Positions 33,230 through 45,862 of a stretch of DNA of 64,000 bases are shown here, piece after piece. The notes under the pieces were generated by a model, which ran no database searches, was not told where the DNA came from, and was given only the letters and a program-made list of their open reading frames with translations. A program made the position numbers and the translations under genes. The DNA lies in assembly GCA_039707655.1 (NCBI GenBank), contig CM077670.1:147602001-147666000 (forward strand), given 5' to 3'. The first letter of the stretch is position 1. Each line of letters starts with the position of its first letter. This stretch comes from Elymus sibiricus. Its lineage: Eukaryota; Streptophyta; Magnoliopsida; Poales; Poaceae.

Positions 33230-36200
33230 CCAATGACACCAAGTCAAGTCATCGCAGACAAGCAAGCATCTACCCATCGTGGAGAGTCAAGTGAGCGAGT
33301 GAACCACCAAAAAGAGAGTGAGCGCCACAAGCCAAAAATGAGCGACTCCACGATGAGCGACAAGAGAGACCTAGTTCTTTTAGCCACCAAAAGAGATTTG
33401 AGGGATGTGAGTGAGAGCCCATCAAGTGTTCTTCACTTTGTGTTTTTATGCAAAGGTGAAGTTGAGCAAACTAATACTTCACAACATCTTCCTCTAGTGT
33501 TGTCTCATCTTTTGCAGTAATACAAGGATGTGTTTCCCGATGAGCTACCTCCCGGACTTTCTCCTCTACGCGGAATCGAACACCGCATCGATCTCATCCC
33601 TGACGCACCTCTACCGAACAAGGCACCTTACCGCGTCAACCCCGACGAGACCAAAGAAATCCAATGGCAAGTCCAACATCTCATGGAGAATGGGTATGTA
33701 CGCGAAAGCTTGAGCCCATGTGCCGCTCCGGTAATTCTTGTGCATAAGAAAGATGGTTCCTATCGCATGTGTTCCGATTGCCGTCCTATAAATGCTATCA
33801 CTGTTAGATATCACCATCCCATTCCATGCCTAGATGACATGCTAGATGAACTTAGTGGAGCCACCATTTTCTCAAAAATTGATCTTAAAAGTGGCTACTA
33901 TCAAATACGCATGCAAGAAGGTGATGAATGGAAAACGGCTTTCAAAACCAAGTTTGGCTTGTATGAATGGTTAGTCATGCATATGGGTTTATCGCAAGCA
34001 CCTAGCACTTTCATGCAAGTGATGCATTATGTTCTTCGCAAATATATTAGCATTTGTGTTGTGGTATACTTTGATGACATCCTTGTGTTTAGTGAAACCC
34101 TTGAAGATCATGTCAAACACCTTAGAGACGTATTGCAAGTTCTTAGAGACGAGCGACTTTATGCTAACATGGAAAAATGCACTTTTGGTGTTGATAAACT
34201 TGTTTTCTTAGGCTTTGTTGTCTCATCTAAGGGTGTTCAAGTTGATGAAACTAAAATTGATGCTATTCAGAATTGGCCACAACGAACCAATTTGCTTCAA
34301 GTGCGTAGTTTCCTTGGCTTAGCCAGATTTTATCGTCGCTTTGTGAAGGATTTCAGCACTATTGCATCACCATTGCACGCATTGAGTAAGAAGAATGCAC
34401 CATTTGTTTGGAGTCCATCTCAAGATGCCGCATTTCATGAGCTTAAGAACTTGCTTACACATGCTCCATTACTTGCATTACCCAACTTTGATAAAACTTT
34501 TGAAGTGCATTGTGACACTAGTGGTAATGGCATTGGTGGTGTGTTAATGCAAGAGAAGCGACCTATTGCATACTTTAGAGAAAAACTATCCGGCGCACAA
34601 CTTAACTACCCCGTGTATGACAAAGAGTTATATGCTTTCGTGAGAGTCTTGCATGTGTGGGAACATTATCTCTGACCACGTGAGTTTGTCATCCATACGG
34701 ATCATGAAACGCTCAAATACCTTAAGGGTCAAACAAAATTGAAAAAGCATCATGCTAAATGGAGTGAGTTCATTGAGTCATTTCCTTATGTTATCAAGTA
34801 TATCAAAGGTAAGGAAAATGTTGTGGCGGATGCTCTTTCCCGCAAGTGCATCCTAGTTACTAAACTTGAGGTCAATGTTATAGGATTTGAGCACATCAAA
34901 GACTTGTATGCGCATGATGTTTCATTTGCGATTCCATATGCCAAATGCTTGTCACAACACACTTGGGAGCAATACTATTTGAAAGATGATTATCTTATGA
35001 GAGCTAACAAACTTTGTATCCCTGAGTCTTCTCTTCGTTTGTTGCTTTTGCAAGAGGCTCATGGTGGAGGACTCATGGGACATTTCGGTCGCGACAAGAC
35101 ATTTGCCACGCTCTCCAAGAATAACTTTTGGCCCAAGATGTTTTGGGATGTGTCACGCTACACCAACCGGTGCTCTACATGCCGCAAAGCTAAGTCCAAA
35201 GCTCAATATCATGGTCTCTATATGCCGCTTCCTATTCCATATCACCCATGGGAAGATATTAGTATGGATTTTGTGCTTGGTTTGCCTAGAACTCAAAACG
35301 GCAAAGATTCGGTATTTATTGTTGTGGACCGTTTCTCTAAGATGGCACATTTTATTCCATGTAACAAGATAGACAATGCTTCACATGTTGCAGATCTCGT
35401 TTGTAGGGAAATCTTGCGCTTGCATGGAGTGCCCAAGACGATCGTGTCGGACCGCGATGTCAAGTTCCTTAGCTACTTTTGCAAGACACTATGCGCCAAG
35501 CTCGCTCCTATTCTCATCGGCATATCACCCACAAACCGACGGCAAACGGAGGTCACGAACCAGACTCTATCCACACTACTCCGCGTGTTGATCAAGAAGA
35601 ACATACAGGAGTGGGAGGACTGTTTACCCATCGCCGAGTACGCATACAATCGAGCACGACACTCTACTACCAGCAAGTCCCCCTTCGAGGTCGTCTACGG
35701 CTTCAATCCGTTGTCCCCATTGGACATTCTACCGCTACCTTTACAAGAGCGCATCGACATGGACGCGAGTGCACGAGCGAGCTACCTCAAGAAGATGCAT
35801 GAAGATACAAGGCACGCGATCGAGCGCCAAGTACAACGACTCGCGACCAAGGTCAACATTAACAGGCACCCCATGGTGTTCAACCCCGGAGATCTCGTGT
35901 GGCTACACCTTCGCAAAGACCGTTTCCCCAACGAGCGCAAGTCCAAACTACTACTCCGAGCCGACGGACCCGTCAAGGTGCTAGCACGATACAACAACAA
36001 TGCCTACAAGATCTACATCCCTCGCGATAAGTACAACGTGAGCGACGTCTTCAACGTCAAGGACTTATCTCCCTTCCATGGTGATGTGGATTCCGATCCG
36101 AGGACGGATCTTTTTCAAGGAGAGGGAGATGATGCGGAGCATCCCACGGTCATCCCCATGGACCTACCTACGTCTCCTCAAGTGTCAAGTGGGACAATGA

Positions 36201-36388
36201 CACGAGCACGTGCAAGAGCTCTCGAGACCGAGGTGACATCTCTCCTTAATGAACTTCCATTTGACTCATGTGAGACATGGCTACTACCTCAAGCCGGAAT
36301 GCTATGGGTGATCAGGTACGAGGAAGATCGCCTCGGGAATGCTTGGAACGAAGACCAAGTTGACAAGTGCATGGACGAACAAGCTTGA
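33230..36388 (+). pseudogene. CRM-1 pol: RT, RNase H, integrase, with C-terminus inside the 3' LTR
   Basis: After a linker with TAA at 33518-33520, the RT runs from about 33530 and contains [19 protein letters not shown] (catalytic YFDD, about 34062) and [16 protein letters not shown]. RNase H has [16 protein letters not shown] and YDKELYA, with TGA at 34673-34675 where a Trp codon is usual. Integrase keeps the zinc-binding HGGGLMGHFG...CSTCRKAK, then SMDFVLGLP and IVSDRDVKF. The third catalytic region is scrambled by two nearby indels (about 35500-35545) and is readable only in another frame. The open frame continues to 36388, about 86 codons past the LTR start at 36130. Confidence 0.8.
36117..36129 (+). 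other. Polypurine tract of CRM-1
   Basis: AAGGAGAGGGAGA lies immediately before the 3' LTR and would prime plus-strand DNA synthesis. Confidence 0.8.
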
Positions 36389-37101
36389 GGAAGAAGACCA
36401 CTGAAAAGCTTCAGCGGCCGGACATCCGGCCCCTGATGGAGAGGACAGCAGCAGCAGCCCAACAGCGAAGAAGTTATAGGGCCCAGACATCCGGCCAGAG
36501 GCCCGGACATCTAGTCTGTCTAGGCCCGGACATCCGGCCCCTGCCCGGATTTCCGGCCGCCCATTACAGAACGTGGGAGCGCCTTCAGGCCAGACATCCG
36601 GCGCCAGGCCCGAACATCCGGCCCCCTGTTGAACCACCGGACATCCGGCCCCAGCCTGCGCCAAAAGGTCCCTTCGGCCGTGTACCCTCTCTCCCTCACC
36701 CACACTTCATCCTAGACTATAAATAGACCTCCTCTTCCTCCTTTCTAGGGTTAGCAAAGTATATTGAGACATTGAGTAGAGCTTTGCTCCTTGTATCTAC
36801 TCTTGGGGAATCAAGACCTCTCTAGGGAAAGGATCCCCATCATAGGATCATCAAGACCTCCTAAGGGAGAAGGATCTCATCTAGATCATCAAGACCTCAC
36901 CTCCTTTGGAATGGGAAGAACATTACCTTGTGCTTGTTTCCATGGATTGATCTTGTATGCTTGTGGATCTCATGTATGCTATCCTAGTGGATGTGTGATT
37001 TGGGTTTGTTTGAGTGATTTCCCTTGGTTGTTCTTCTTGTTCCTCTCTTTTCCCCCTCCAAGTGTGGAAAGATCGTCAAATTAGGGTTCCACCCTACATC
37101 A
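36130..37101 (+). repeat. CRM-1 3' LTR
   Basis: 972 bp, same ends as the 5' LTR. The palindromes are at 36418-36655 and an intact CTATAAATAG lies at about 36718-36727. An internal indel relative to the 5' LTR adds a GGCCCGGACATCTAGTCTG-type unit near 36500. Confidence 0.9.
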
Positions 37102-37106
37102 GTGTC
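37102..37106. repeat. Target site duplication of CRM-1, right copy (GTGTC)
   Basis: Matches 28540-28544. The solo LTR resumes here. Confidence 0.85.
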
Positions 37107-37562
37107 TCTTTCCTTTTTCTTTATTTGCTCTATTTTTTATTTGTTTCAATCTGTTTTGGTTTGTTGCAAGGACCAAACCATTTTTCAAACTTGTGTAAAT
37201 TTATGTGTGAGATCAATGAACTTAAAAAAGCCACACACAAAGTTACAGAATTATTGGAACTGTAAAACTATTTATATGCTTTTATAGCTCAAATTCAAAT
37301 ATCTAGTGGGTTAATTCAAAGCCCATTTATGTCCTGTGAAAAATGTGGATTATTTATGGTAGAGCTTTTCATCACTTCCCATAAATCATGAACATTTTCT
37401 AAGGGCATTTTGGGTTCATTGAAAAATGTTTTAAGTTAAACCTATTTGAATTCCATTTGGTGCTAGGGTTTGGACATCCCTATTTCAACTTTGATTGAAA
37501 TTTAAACATGATGCATGGATGCTTTAATGCAACTATTTACAATCAATTATAGGGATGTGACA

Positions 37563-37567
37563 CACGC
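37563..37567. repeat. Target site duplication of the solo LTR, right copy (CACGC)
   Basis: Matches 24918-24922. Tat-B internal sequence resumes after it. Confidence 0.75.
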
Positions 37568-38710
37568 CACCGCATCTTCAAAACCCACTCGAGCGGCCCC
37601 GAGGTAGGCGTCCACAACATTAAGGGCACTGAATTCTTGGTTAGAGAACACAGGGTGCCTTAAAGATGTTTTCCTCCGCCGATGATTAATCGCGCTCTCA
37701 ATTTAAGAAATGGTGGCCGAATATACCCCCGAAGTCTCCGGTTGAGGGTCTTCGGATATAACCCTAGGTGGAGGGGCTGGCACAGCATCTGACCTCGGAG
37801 CAGGGGCATTTTAGTCTGCTGTGTTATCTGGCGGAGGCACTTGGGAAGGTTGCCTGCGCGACATTTGAATCGGCTGTTAACAAATCCTCAATACAGTAGC
37901 TTTTCAAGAAGCTATCATAGTAAAGGTCTACCTGTTGGAAGTAGACGCAGATTGTGTCACCACCTCGGTCGTCCGGCGCCTGGATACGTCACGGGCATTC
38001 CCTGTCTGGCTCCTTCGATGGGTCGAATCGGTTTTCCGACGTGTAGAGCGACAACCCTTGGGAAGAGAAGTCAGGGTGCGCAGCGCCGTAGGAGCGGCTG
38101 ATCTCTCTCGAGAAGAAGCTGGAGGAGTGCTTACCATGGAGGACGGCAGAACCCCTGGTAAATCAAGGAGAAGGGACACCTTGGAGCTGTCAATGCTTTC
38201 TTGATAAAAGAACTCATCTTAAAAAATGAAGGAGAGCTTGGAATCCTCCTGGAAACCAGGGTTGACGTCACGAGCATAGGTCTCCGGCTGTGGAGCTGGA
38301 CAGCTCACCGTCTCGACCCAGCGCTTCCACCCCTGCTCGGATATGTTGAACAATCAGAAGTATTAATACAATACTTGGATGGATGAATTGTTTTAAAAGA
38401 GACTCGCCACTTGACAGGATGATAGTAGGAGAGGTCGTTCAAGAATTTTCATTGGGCGAAAGCCCTCTCCTATCCCATATAGATGCCTGTAAGCACGGAT
38501 GCCACAGTTGCTTCATCTTTGAAGCGTTTTCTCACAGAGCGGGTGGCGTCATCTGTCCCGTTGTATTCCCAGAAGGGATGGATGCGTTGCCGGAGAGGTT
38601 GGACTCCTCGGAGAATGGCAATGGCCATCACATTGATGATGGTCAGACCATGGCGGGCTAGGCAGGACACTTGAGCGGCAAGGAGAGCCACCTCGGCATC
38701 ATCTCTCTGA
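37568..38710 (-). pseudogene. Tat-B antisense ORF, middle and distal exons
   Basis: On the minus strand the gene continues directly from 53227 across the Tekay insertion: EEAFKLAVEEFI then SERDDAEVALLAAQVSCLARHG, followed by HPFWEYNGTDDATRSVRKRF and a splice-like break. A Ser/Arg/Thr-rich exon (about 38179-37932) ends at an ACAG|GTAGAC donor. The intervening 38180-38469 looks intronic. The first block matches the helical part that follows the Transposase_28-like domain in Tat-type antisense genes, as I know them. Nothing is intact enough to be functional. Confidence 0.55.
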
Positions 38711-38715
38711 GATGA
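38711..38715. repeat. Target site duplication of Tekay-1, left copy (GATGA)
   Basis: Matches 53222-53226. Confidence 0.85.
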
Positions 38716-41700
38716 TGTAATGCCCAAGATGAAGCTCCATCCCGATCACGTGGTGAAGTCGTGATTGGGGCAGAACCTCATTTTGTATGCATAGCAAGGT
38801 GGTTCTCATACACATACAATACTGAAAAGATGAGAGTACTAGATAAAGGCTTACACTCGCCACATGCTACATCATTTAATACATATCATCAAACATCATA
38901 CAATCATCCAAATGAAAGGCAGGGTCCAACTACGGACGAAATCAAACAATAAAATCACCACCCTGCTATTATCCCCGGATCAACCGACTAGGACCCGCTA
39001 CTGATCGTCTGGAAACGACACGTACATATGAGCACGCCCCTCATCATACTCCCACTGGAGCTTTGTACCATCACCTGTGTCTGTCTCAGAAGTACCTGCA
39101 GCTATTGTTGTAGTAAACTGTGAGCCACGGGGACTCAGCAATCTCATTACCCAAGGTATCAAAACTAACAAAGCTTAATGGGTGAGGTATGGTTAAGTGG
39201 TGAGGTTGCAGCAAGCACTAAGCATGTTTATATCTGGCTAACTTACGAGTACAATAATAAGATGAGTGTTCTACGCATAACGGGCACAAATTTAATATGA
39301 TCAAGAAGTGATCATGAACACCTACTTACGGTTCAAACCTAACCCCACCGTGTTCTCTTCCCGAACTCCCTCGAAAAGAGACAATCACGGTTACGCACAC
39401 TGTTGATGTATGTTAATTAGAATTAGTGTCAAGTTCTCTACAACTGGAGGTTATAAATATCCAAGTCGCCACATAACCGCGGGCATGGCTTTCCGAAAGA
39501 TATAACCCTGCACGGGTGTTCCAACCTAGTCCATCACAAACCAACACCAGCCGCGGTGGAAAAACCTCAACCTCGAGATAGCCCGATCAACCTCGAGACA
39601 GCCCGAAGTATCCTCGGAACTCTTGGTGCACAAGACATTTCGACAATGGTAAAACAAAACCAGCAAGACCTCCCGACGTGCCGACACCCCGATTGGAGCC
39701 GCGCGTATCTCGAAATCAGGCCATGACGGATAAGCGAAGCTTACGGTTAGCTATGTCCCAAGTTTCCAAGGGGGCACCGCAAGGTGCTCTGTTTTGGACC
39801 AACACTCATGAGGAGCACTGGCCCGGGTTGTTGATTAAGAATCCGTGGGTTAATTACTCCCTATGCAAATTTTAGTTATTATTAGGCAAATGGTAAAACA
39901 AATGTTGGGCCTTGCTGGAAGAGTTTTATTCAAAGCGAACTGTCAAGAGGGTCCCATAACCCCTGAGCATGTTAGGAACGCTAATCAAGGATCATAACAC
40001 CGGTATTACGGAAACTAAGGCGGCATGAGTGGAACAAAACACCAGGCAAAAGGCCGAGCCGTCCACACACAACCAACTATATATATGCATTAATTAAATA
40101 AGAGATATTGTGATATCCCAACATATCCATGTCCCAACATGGAACAACCTGCACTGCACCTGCAACTAGCAACGCTATAAGAGGGGCTGAGCAAAGCGGT
40201 AACATATCCAAACAACGGTTTGCTGGGTAGTGGAGGTTAGAGGCTGTATCATGGCATATGGGAGGCTGACAAACAAGTGGAAGGTAGCGAGACATAGCAA
40301 TAGCAACGAGACAACTAGCAAGCAAAGATAGTAGTGATATCAAGGGTAATGATCATCTTGCCTGAAGTCTCTTCGGTAGGATAGTAACTCTGCTCCTCGA
40401 ACACGTTCTCAACAGGACCCTCGAACTCGGAATCATCCCTCGGTACTACCCAAAAGAAAGAACAAGCACCGAAATAAACAAACAATCATGGCATAGATGC
40501 ACGAGCAAAAGATGCATGCATGAATGGAGTAACGGTGCTACCGGAACGATAGAAATGCTAACGAGATGTGAACGGTGAAGGAAAAGATGGATATGGGCAA
40601 AATCTAGGCAACCCAAGTATGCCACTTGAAAGAATGGAAGATTTCACATGAAATCGATATAAAGATCACGAACAACGGACGCGTAGAACTCAAATGGTGA
40701 GCAAAACAAATATGCAATATAATCTGCCATTAACAGCAACATGGCAACTTAGACACATCAAAACACCAAGCTACAGTACTCTAAAATGCTCATACAAGAT
40801 ATGTGGCTGAAGTATGCTAGACGCACAGTAATTCATTCCATAGGTTCAAATTCATTAGCATCACAGATTAATTGGAATGAAGACAACAAGATGCAAAGAT
40901 AATATTATAGCTAAAAATAACAGAGTATATGCTGACAGAAACAATGACAGTCAGTATTATCATGGTGGTTACAGCAGGCAAATCAAATCCAAAATGCAAG
41001 AAATTGATGTGCACCTACATTATACATTGCATAGATCATTTCATTACATTGTCACAAATTCATAGGAAGCATAGATTCATCACAAACGAGCTCACAAGAT
41101 GCAACTTATTGTTGACAGCAAACTGGTACATTGACTAGGCATGTTTACAAGCTTATGGCACTCTTATCTTGGCATATCATGGCATGAAATAAATACTAAC
41201 AACAACATGACATGAAAATGCTCCAAACTCATGTTGACAAGATGTACATTTGACAAAAGCATTAATTCACACAAAAATAACAAAATGACATATTATGCAA
41301 AAATGAAATGCACTCAAATTTGTTCAAATGACAAAACTAATGCCACAGATGGATTAGTTGGATTTTTCTACCCCAATTTGATATATAATATGCATATGTT
41401 TCTATATGAAAAATGCACACAATTGTAAATAACATAATACTGCCTAAAAATGGAAACCTCAGGATATGCCAAATCTGGCGTATGCAGGAAATGGAATTAA
41501 ATGGAGAAAATCAAAAAAAGAAAAAATCAAATAGGAAAGGAGGGAAGCTGGGCTCGAACTCAGTACCTCCTGGAGGCCTAAGGGCGTGGGTGACCACTGG
41601 GATAGCTAGGTGTTTGTGATAGGATGGCGCCTTGACATGTAGATGATCTACATCAAAGGGACGAGCTCTTGGCCACGGATGCACGGGGATCTCGTCGACA

Positions 41701-43292
41701 ATGGCAGCGGCAAACACGGCGGCGATACCAGGCACAGAGCTGCAGCGGGGGTGCGGGAACGTCGTGGGAGGACGTGAGCGAGCTGCGGCTGCTCGTGGGT
41801 GGCACACGCGTGCGGTTGCTCGAGTACGAGCTTTTGCTCGTCTCGGGCATGGTGGTGACGCGCGAGGCAGGAGAAAAAGGGGGAGCACGCACAGGTGCAG
41901 AGGCTTGCGGGCGCTGTTGTAGGGTGATGTGTGCGCAGGGCATGCGCCGCGAGGAGATCCGGAGCAGGAACGGCTTGCACATGCCACAGGACAAACAAAC
42001 AAAAAAAACAACCTTGGCCGAAGCACTAGTAACGCGATGTTGGCATGAACATAGCAACACGTACGAGGATCGATGGGCGACGGGAAGGAGCAGGGAGGTG
42101 CGGCTGCTCACCTAGTGTCCCCAGGACATGGAGGTGTGGCCGGAGAGGTGATGGAGACGGCGCGTCGACGCGCGGAACTTGCCGATCTTTGGGTCCGGGA
42201 AGAAGAGGAAGAAGAGGTCGGGGAAGAGGCGATCCGAGGCTGTGACGAGGTGAGGGAGGTTGATGTCATCAACCTGAGGCTCCACGTGGCCGCAGACGAA
42301 GGAGAGGAGGCGCGGGAGGCTATCCTGAGCACGAGCTCAAGCTCGCTCGGTCCATGGAGGACGCGGCTGCGAGGTGGCTTACCTGGGCGGCGGCTAGGGC
42401 AGGAGAGGAGGGGAATAGGTCGAGGGAGGCGAGGGCTAGGGCTAGGACACGCTTTATAGGGGATAGGGATGCCGGACGGCCGTCAAATCATCGAGCTCAT
42501 CGACGTGGCTCCTCTGGATGGTCTGCCGTACAGGAGGAGGAAGTTACTGTCGCTAGCGGTCTGGGTGGCTGCGCTGGCTGGGCTGCTGTTGTAAGTGGGC
42601 TGCTGGGTGGCTCGGGTAAGTGGGCTGCTGGTGCTCCTCTCCCCCTGTCTCTTTTGTTTTCTTTTAATTTCTTCAGATAGAAAATAAAGACAGAAAAGCA
42701 CAGGAAGCTAGGAGAGGGTGGAAGCTAAGATGAAAATATTTCTGGACTGCGGGGATAATTTAGGATTTGAATAAAATGTCCTGGCATTATTAACAGACAG
42801 AAAAATAAATCAGGTTTGGCTTAAACTCAAACTTGAGCCATTTTTGAATCTGTCCAGAACATTTTCAAAACTTCTGAAACTTGGTGGAGAGGCATATGGA
42901 ATGGTCTTGAGAATTTAGAAATATAGTGGACATTAAATTGGGACAGAGTTATATCCACATGGAATAAAATGGAAAGGAAGAAGAAGGTGATGAACACGCG
43001 TGGGAGAAAAACATTGACTTGAGAGGGAGATGGCAAGGTAGGGGAAAACACACAAGCATACATGAGCAACACAACATCATGAAGAATTCAATGCACATGG
43101 TGATCATGATGAAATACAACAATGACAAGAGGCACAAAGCAACATAATAGTGATGAACATGGCATGCAACAAATAAAGGAACAATGCAACACAAATATAA
43201 TGGTGCAACATATATCATAACAAACATGGACTCCATACATGGCAACATGGTTGAGGTTACAAAATAGGAAGGATCACACTAGGGGTGTTACA
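38716..43292 (-). repeat. Tekay-1 3' LTR
   Basis: 4577 bp, TGTAACACCCC... to ...GGGCATTACA on the minus strand. It contains an AT-rich half (38716-41530) and a GC-rich part (41640-42480) whose long open frames overlap on both strands and carry no known domain. A tRNA-like segment lies near 41545-41618. Confidence 0.85.
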
Positions 43293-43305
43293 ACTCTCCC
43301 CCACT
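43293..43305 (-). other. Polypurine tract of Tekay-1
   Basis: The minus strand reads AGTGGGGGAGAGT directly before the 3' LTR. Confidence 0.85.
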
Positions 43306-45862
43306 ATGATAGGATCTCGTCCCGAGATCTAGGAACGGAAAAAACAGGATATTCAGAACGGAGGTGGTCCTCGCATTCCCAAGTAGCTTATCGGTCGGAA
43401 TGATGTGACCACTTCACTTTCAGGAACTTTATAGACTTGTTGCGAGTTTTGCGCTAAGATTCTTCGAGAATGGCAACGGGATGCTCTCGGTAGGACAAAT
43501 CATCTTGGAGTTCGATATCTTGGAAGTCAATGGTGCGCAAGGGCGTCTTGAAGCACTTGCGAAGTTGTGACACGTGAAACACATCGTGCACATTTGAGAA
43601 GTTGGAAGGTAGCTCGAGTTGGTAGGCAAGATCGCCTCTTTTGCCAACTATCTTGAAAGGGCCCTCGTATCTTGGAGCAAGCTTTCCTTTGATACCAAAT
43701 CGTTGGGTGCCTTTCATAGGGGATACATGGAGATAGACATGGTCTCCAATCTCGAAAGCCAAGTCACGGTGCTTGCTATCATAATAGCTCTTCTGGCGCA
43801 ATTGTGCTGCTTTCAGATTCTCACGGATGATATGACACATCTCTTCAGCTTCAGAAATCATATCATTGCCAAGAAGTTGGCGTTCACCGGTTTCGGACCA
43901 GTTGAGAGGAGTACAGCACTTTCTACCATAGATGATTTCGAATGGGGCCTTGCCCGAGCTTGCTTGGAAACTGTTGTTGTAGGAGAACTCGGCAAACGGG
44001 AGGCAATCTTCCCACTTCATGCCGAAAGAGATGACACATGCTCTTAGCATATCCTCGAGAATTTGATTGACTCTCTCGACTTGGCCACTAGTCTGAGGGT
44101 GAAAGGCAGTGCTGAGACGAATCTTGGTGCCCATGGCCTGCTGGAAGGAATCCCAAAACCTGGAAGTGAAGATGCTTCCACGGTCTGAGGAGATCAATTG
44201 AGGAACACCGTGCAAGGAGACCACTCTGGAAGTATACAACTCCGCCAACTGAGCTGTGGTGATAGACTCCTTGACTGGAAGGAAGTGAGCGACTTTAGTG
44301 AGCTTGTCAATGACCACGAAGATAGTGTCATTCCCTTTCTTGGACTTGGGAAAGCCGGTGACAAAGTCCATCTCAATGTGATCAAATTTCCACTTGGGAA
44401 TAGGTAGAGGCTGAAGAAGTCCTGCTAGACGCTGGTGTTCCGCCTTCACTCTGTGGCACACATCGCACTCGTTCACGAACTGAGTGATCTCACGCTTCAT
44501 GCGAGTCCACCAATAATTTGACTTGAGATCGTGGTACATTTTGGAGCTGCCTGGATGAATGGACAAGAGAGAATTGTGTGTTTTGTTCATTATGACCTTC
44601 CTGAGATCCCCTTTTGGTACAACTTGTCTGTCCTCAAAGAACAAGGTATCTTTGTCATCAACTCGATAGGACTTATATTTGGGAAGACTCTTTGCAATGC
44701 CGTGTTTCACCTTCTTCACCATGGCATCCAAAAGCTGAGCTTCGTGAATTTGATCCTCTAATGTGGGAGTGATCTGAAGGTTGGCGAGAAAACCTTGCGG
44801 GATAAGCTGAAGGATGAGTTTTCTGAAAGCCTCACAGAGATCAGGCTGGACCGGCTTGAGAATAAGACTGTTGCAATAGGCTTTTCTGCTCAAAGCATCC
44901 GCGATAACATTAGCCTTGCCTGGAGTGTATTCAATGCTCAGGTTGTATTCTTGAATCATCTCCACCCATCGGGTCTGACGGAGATTAAGGTTGGGCTGAG
45001 TGAATATGTATTTGAGGCTCTTGTGATCGGTGAAAACTTCCACCTGCCTGCCTAACAAGAGATGTCTCCATGTGATTAAGGCATGGACCATGGCTGCCAA
45101 CTCCAGGTCATGAGTGGGATAGTTCTTCTCGTTCGGCTTCAACTGCCGAGAAGTATAAGCCACCACTTTCTTCTCTTGCATTAGAACTCCATCGAGACCT
45201 TGCAAGGAAGCATCACAGAACACTTGGTAGGGCTTGGATTCATCCGGAGGAGTAAGAACTAGAGCGGATATGAGCTTCTCTTTGAGTGTCTTGAAGGCAA
45301 CATCACACTCAGGAGTCCAAGCATATTTGACATTCTTCTGGTGGAGGTTAGACAAAGGCTTGGCAATCTTGGAGAAGTTCTCCACGAATCTTCTGCAATA
45401 ACTTGCAAGCCCGAGAAAGCTTCAAAGTTGCTTGACATTTTGAGGAAGCTGCCAGTTGACAATAGCTTCAACCTTTTCAGGATTTACCGAGATGCCCTTG
45501 GTAGAGATAATGTGACCGAGGTAAAGAACTTCATCAAGCCAGAATTCACACTTAGAGAACTTTGCATAGAACTAATGCTCCCTGAGCTTATCAAGCGCCA
45601 CGCGCAGATGCTTTGCATGATCTTCTTTGGACTTGGAGAAAACCAAGATATCATCAAGATAGATGAGGACGAACTCATTTGTGTATGGATTGAAAACAAA
45701 GTTCATCATATGGGAGAAAGTAGGAGGTGCATTTGCAAGGTCGAAAGACATCACTGTGTATTCATATGAACCAAAGCTTGTCCTGAAAGCTGTTTTGGGA
45801 ATGTCTTCTTCGCGAATTCGGATTTGATGATATCCCATACGAAGATCGAGCTTGGAGAACAC
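43300..45862 (-). pseudogene. Tekay-1 pol: RT C-half, RNase H, integrase, chromodomain remnant
   Basis: The same frame as gag/protease continues after a TAG at 45863-45865. RT palm shows FSKLDLRMGYHQI and the catalytic YLDDILVFS; then TAG at 45572-45574 and TGA at 45422-45424. The long open stretch 45385-43454 holds RNase H (FCDASLQGLDGVLMQ, FTDHKSLKYIF, ADALSRK) and integrase (zinc-binding HPGSSKMYHDL...CDVC, catalytic MDFVTGF, SSDRGSIF and HPQTSGQVERVNQ). It ends before a TAG at 43454-43456. Beyond it a chromodomain-like segment (IKFLKVKWSHHS, TWE) is cut again by TAA at 43388-43390. Chromodomains are thought to steer integration to particular chromatin. Confidence 0.85.

Larger units (their letters stand above)
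28545..37101 (+). mobile_element. Complete Ty3/gypsy chromovirus, CRM-like (CRM-1)
   Basis: 8.56 kb element with two LTRs, primer site, long leader, gag, protease, RT, RNase H, integrase, polypurine tract and perfect GTGTC duplication. RT/RNase H spelling (KHHAKWSEFIESFPYVIKYI) and a pol frame that reads on into the 3' LTR resemble the CRM clade. It is inactive: in-frame stops at 32228, 33227, 33518 and 34673, and frame changes in gag and integrase. Confidence 0.8.
24923..37562. mobile_element. Solo LTR of a Ty3/gypsy-type element (about 4.07 kb), split by CRM-1
   Basis: Starts TGTCAGGACCCCGATCC and ends AGGGATGTGACA, with CACGC on both sides. Minus the CRM-1 insertion (28545-37101) and one GTGTC copy, the length is about 4.08 kb. 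No second LTR, primer site or pol lies inside, so a recombined solo LTR is the simplest reading. Orientation is ambiguous, because TGTCACATCCC on the minus strand is equally plausible as the LTR start. Its GC-rich part (27630-28530) gives long shadow ORFs with no recognisable domain. Confidence 0.7.

Noticed and set aside
41511..42459. Long overlapping ORFs on both strands in the GC-rich part of the Tekay-1 LTR (also 51354-52654)
   Set aside because: They lie in the LTR, are open in several frames at once because of GC content, and show no domain or consistent start between the two LTR copies.
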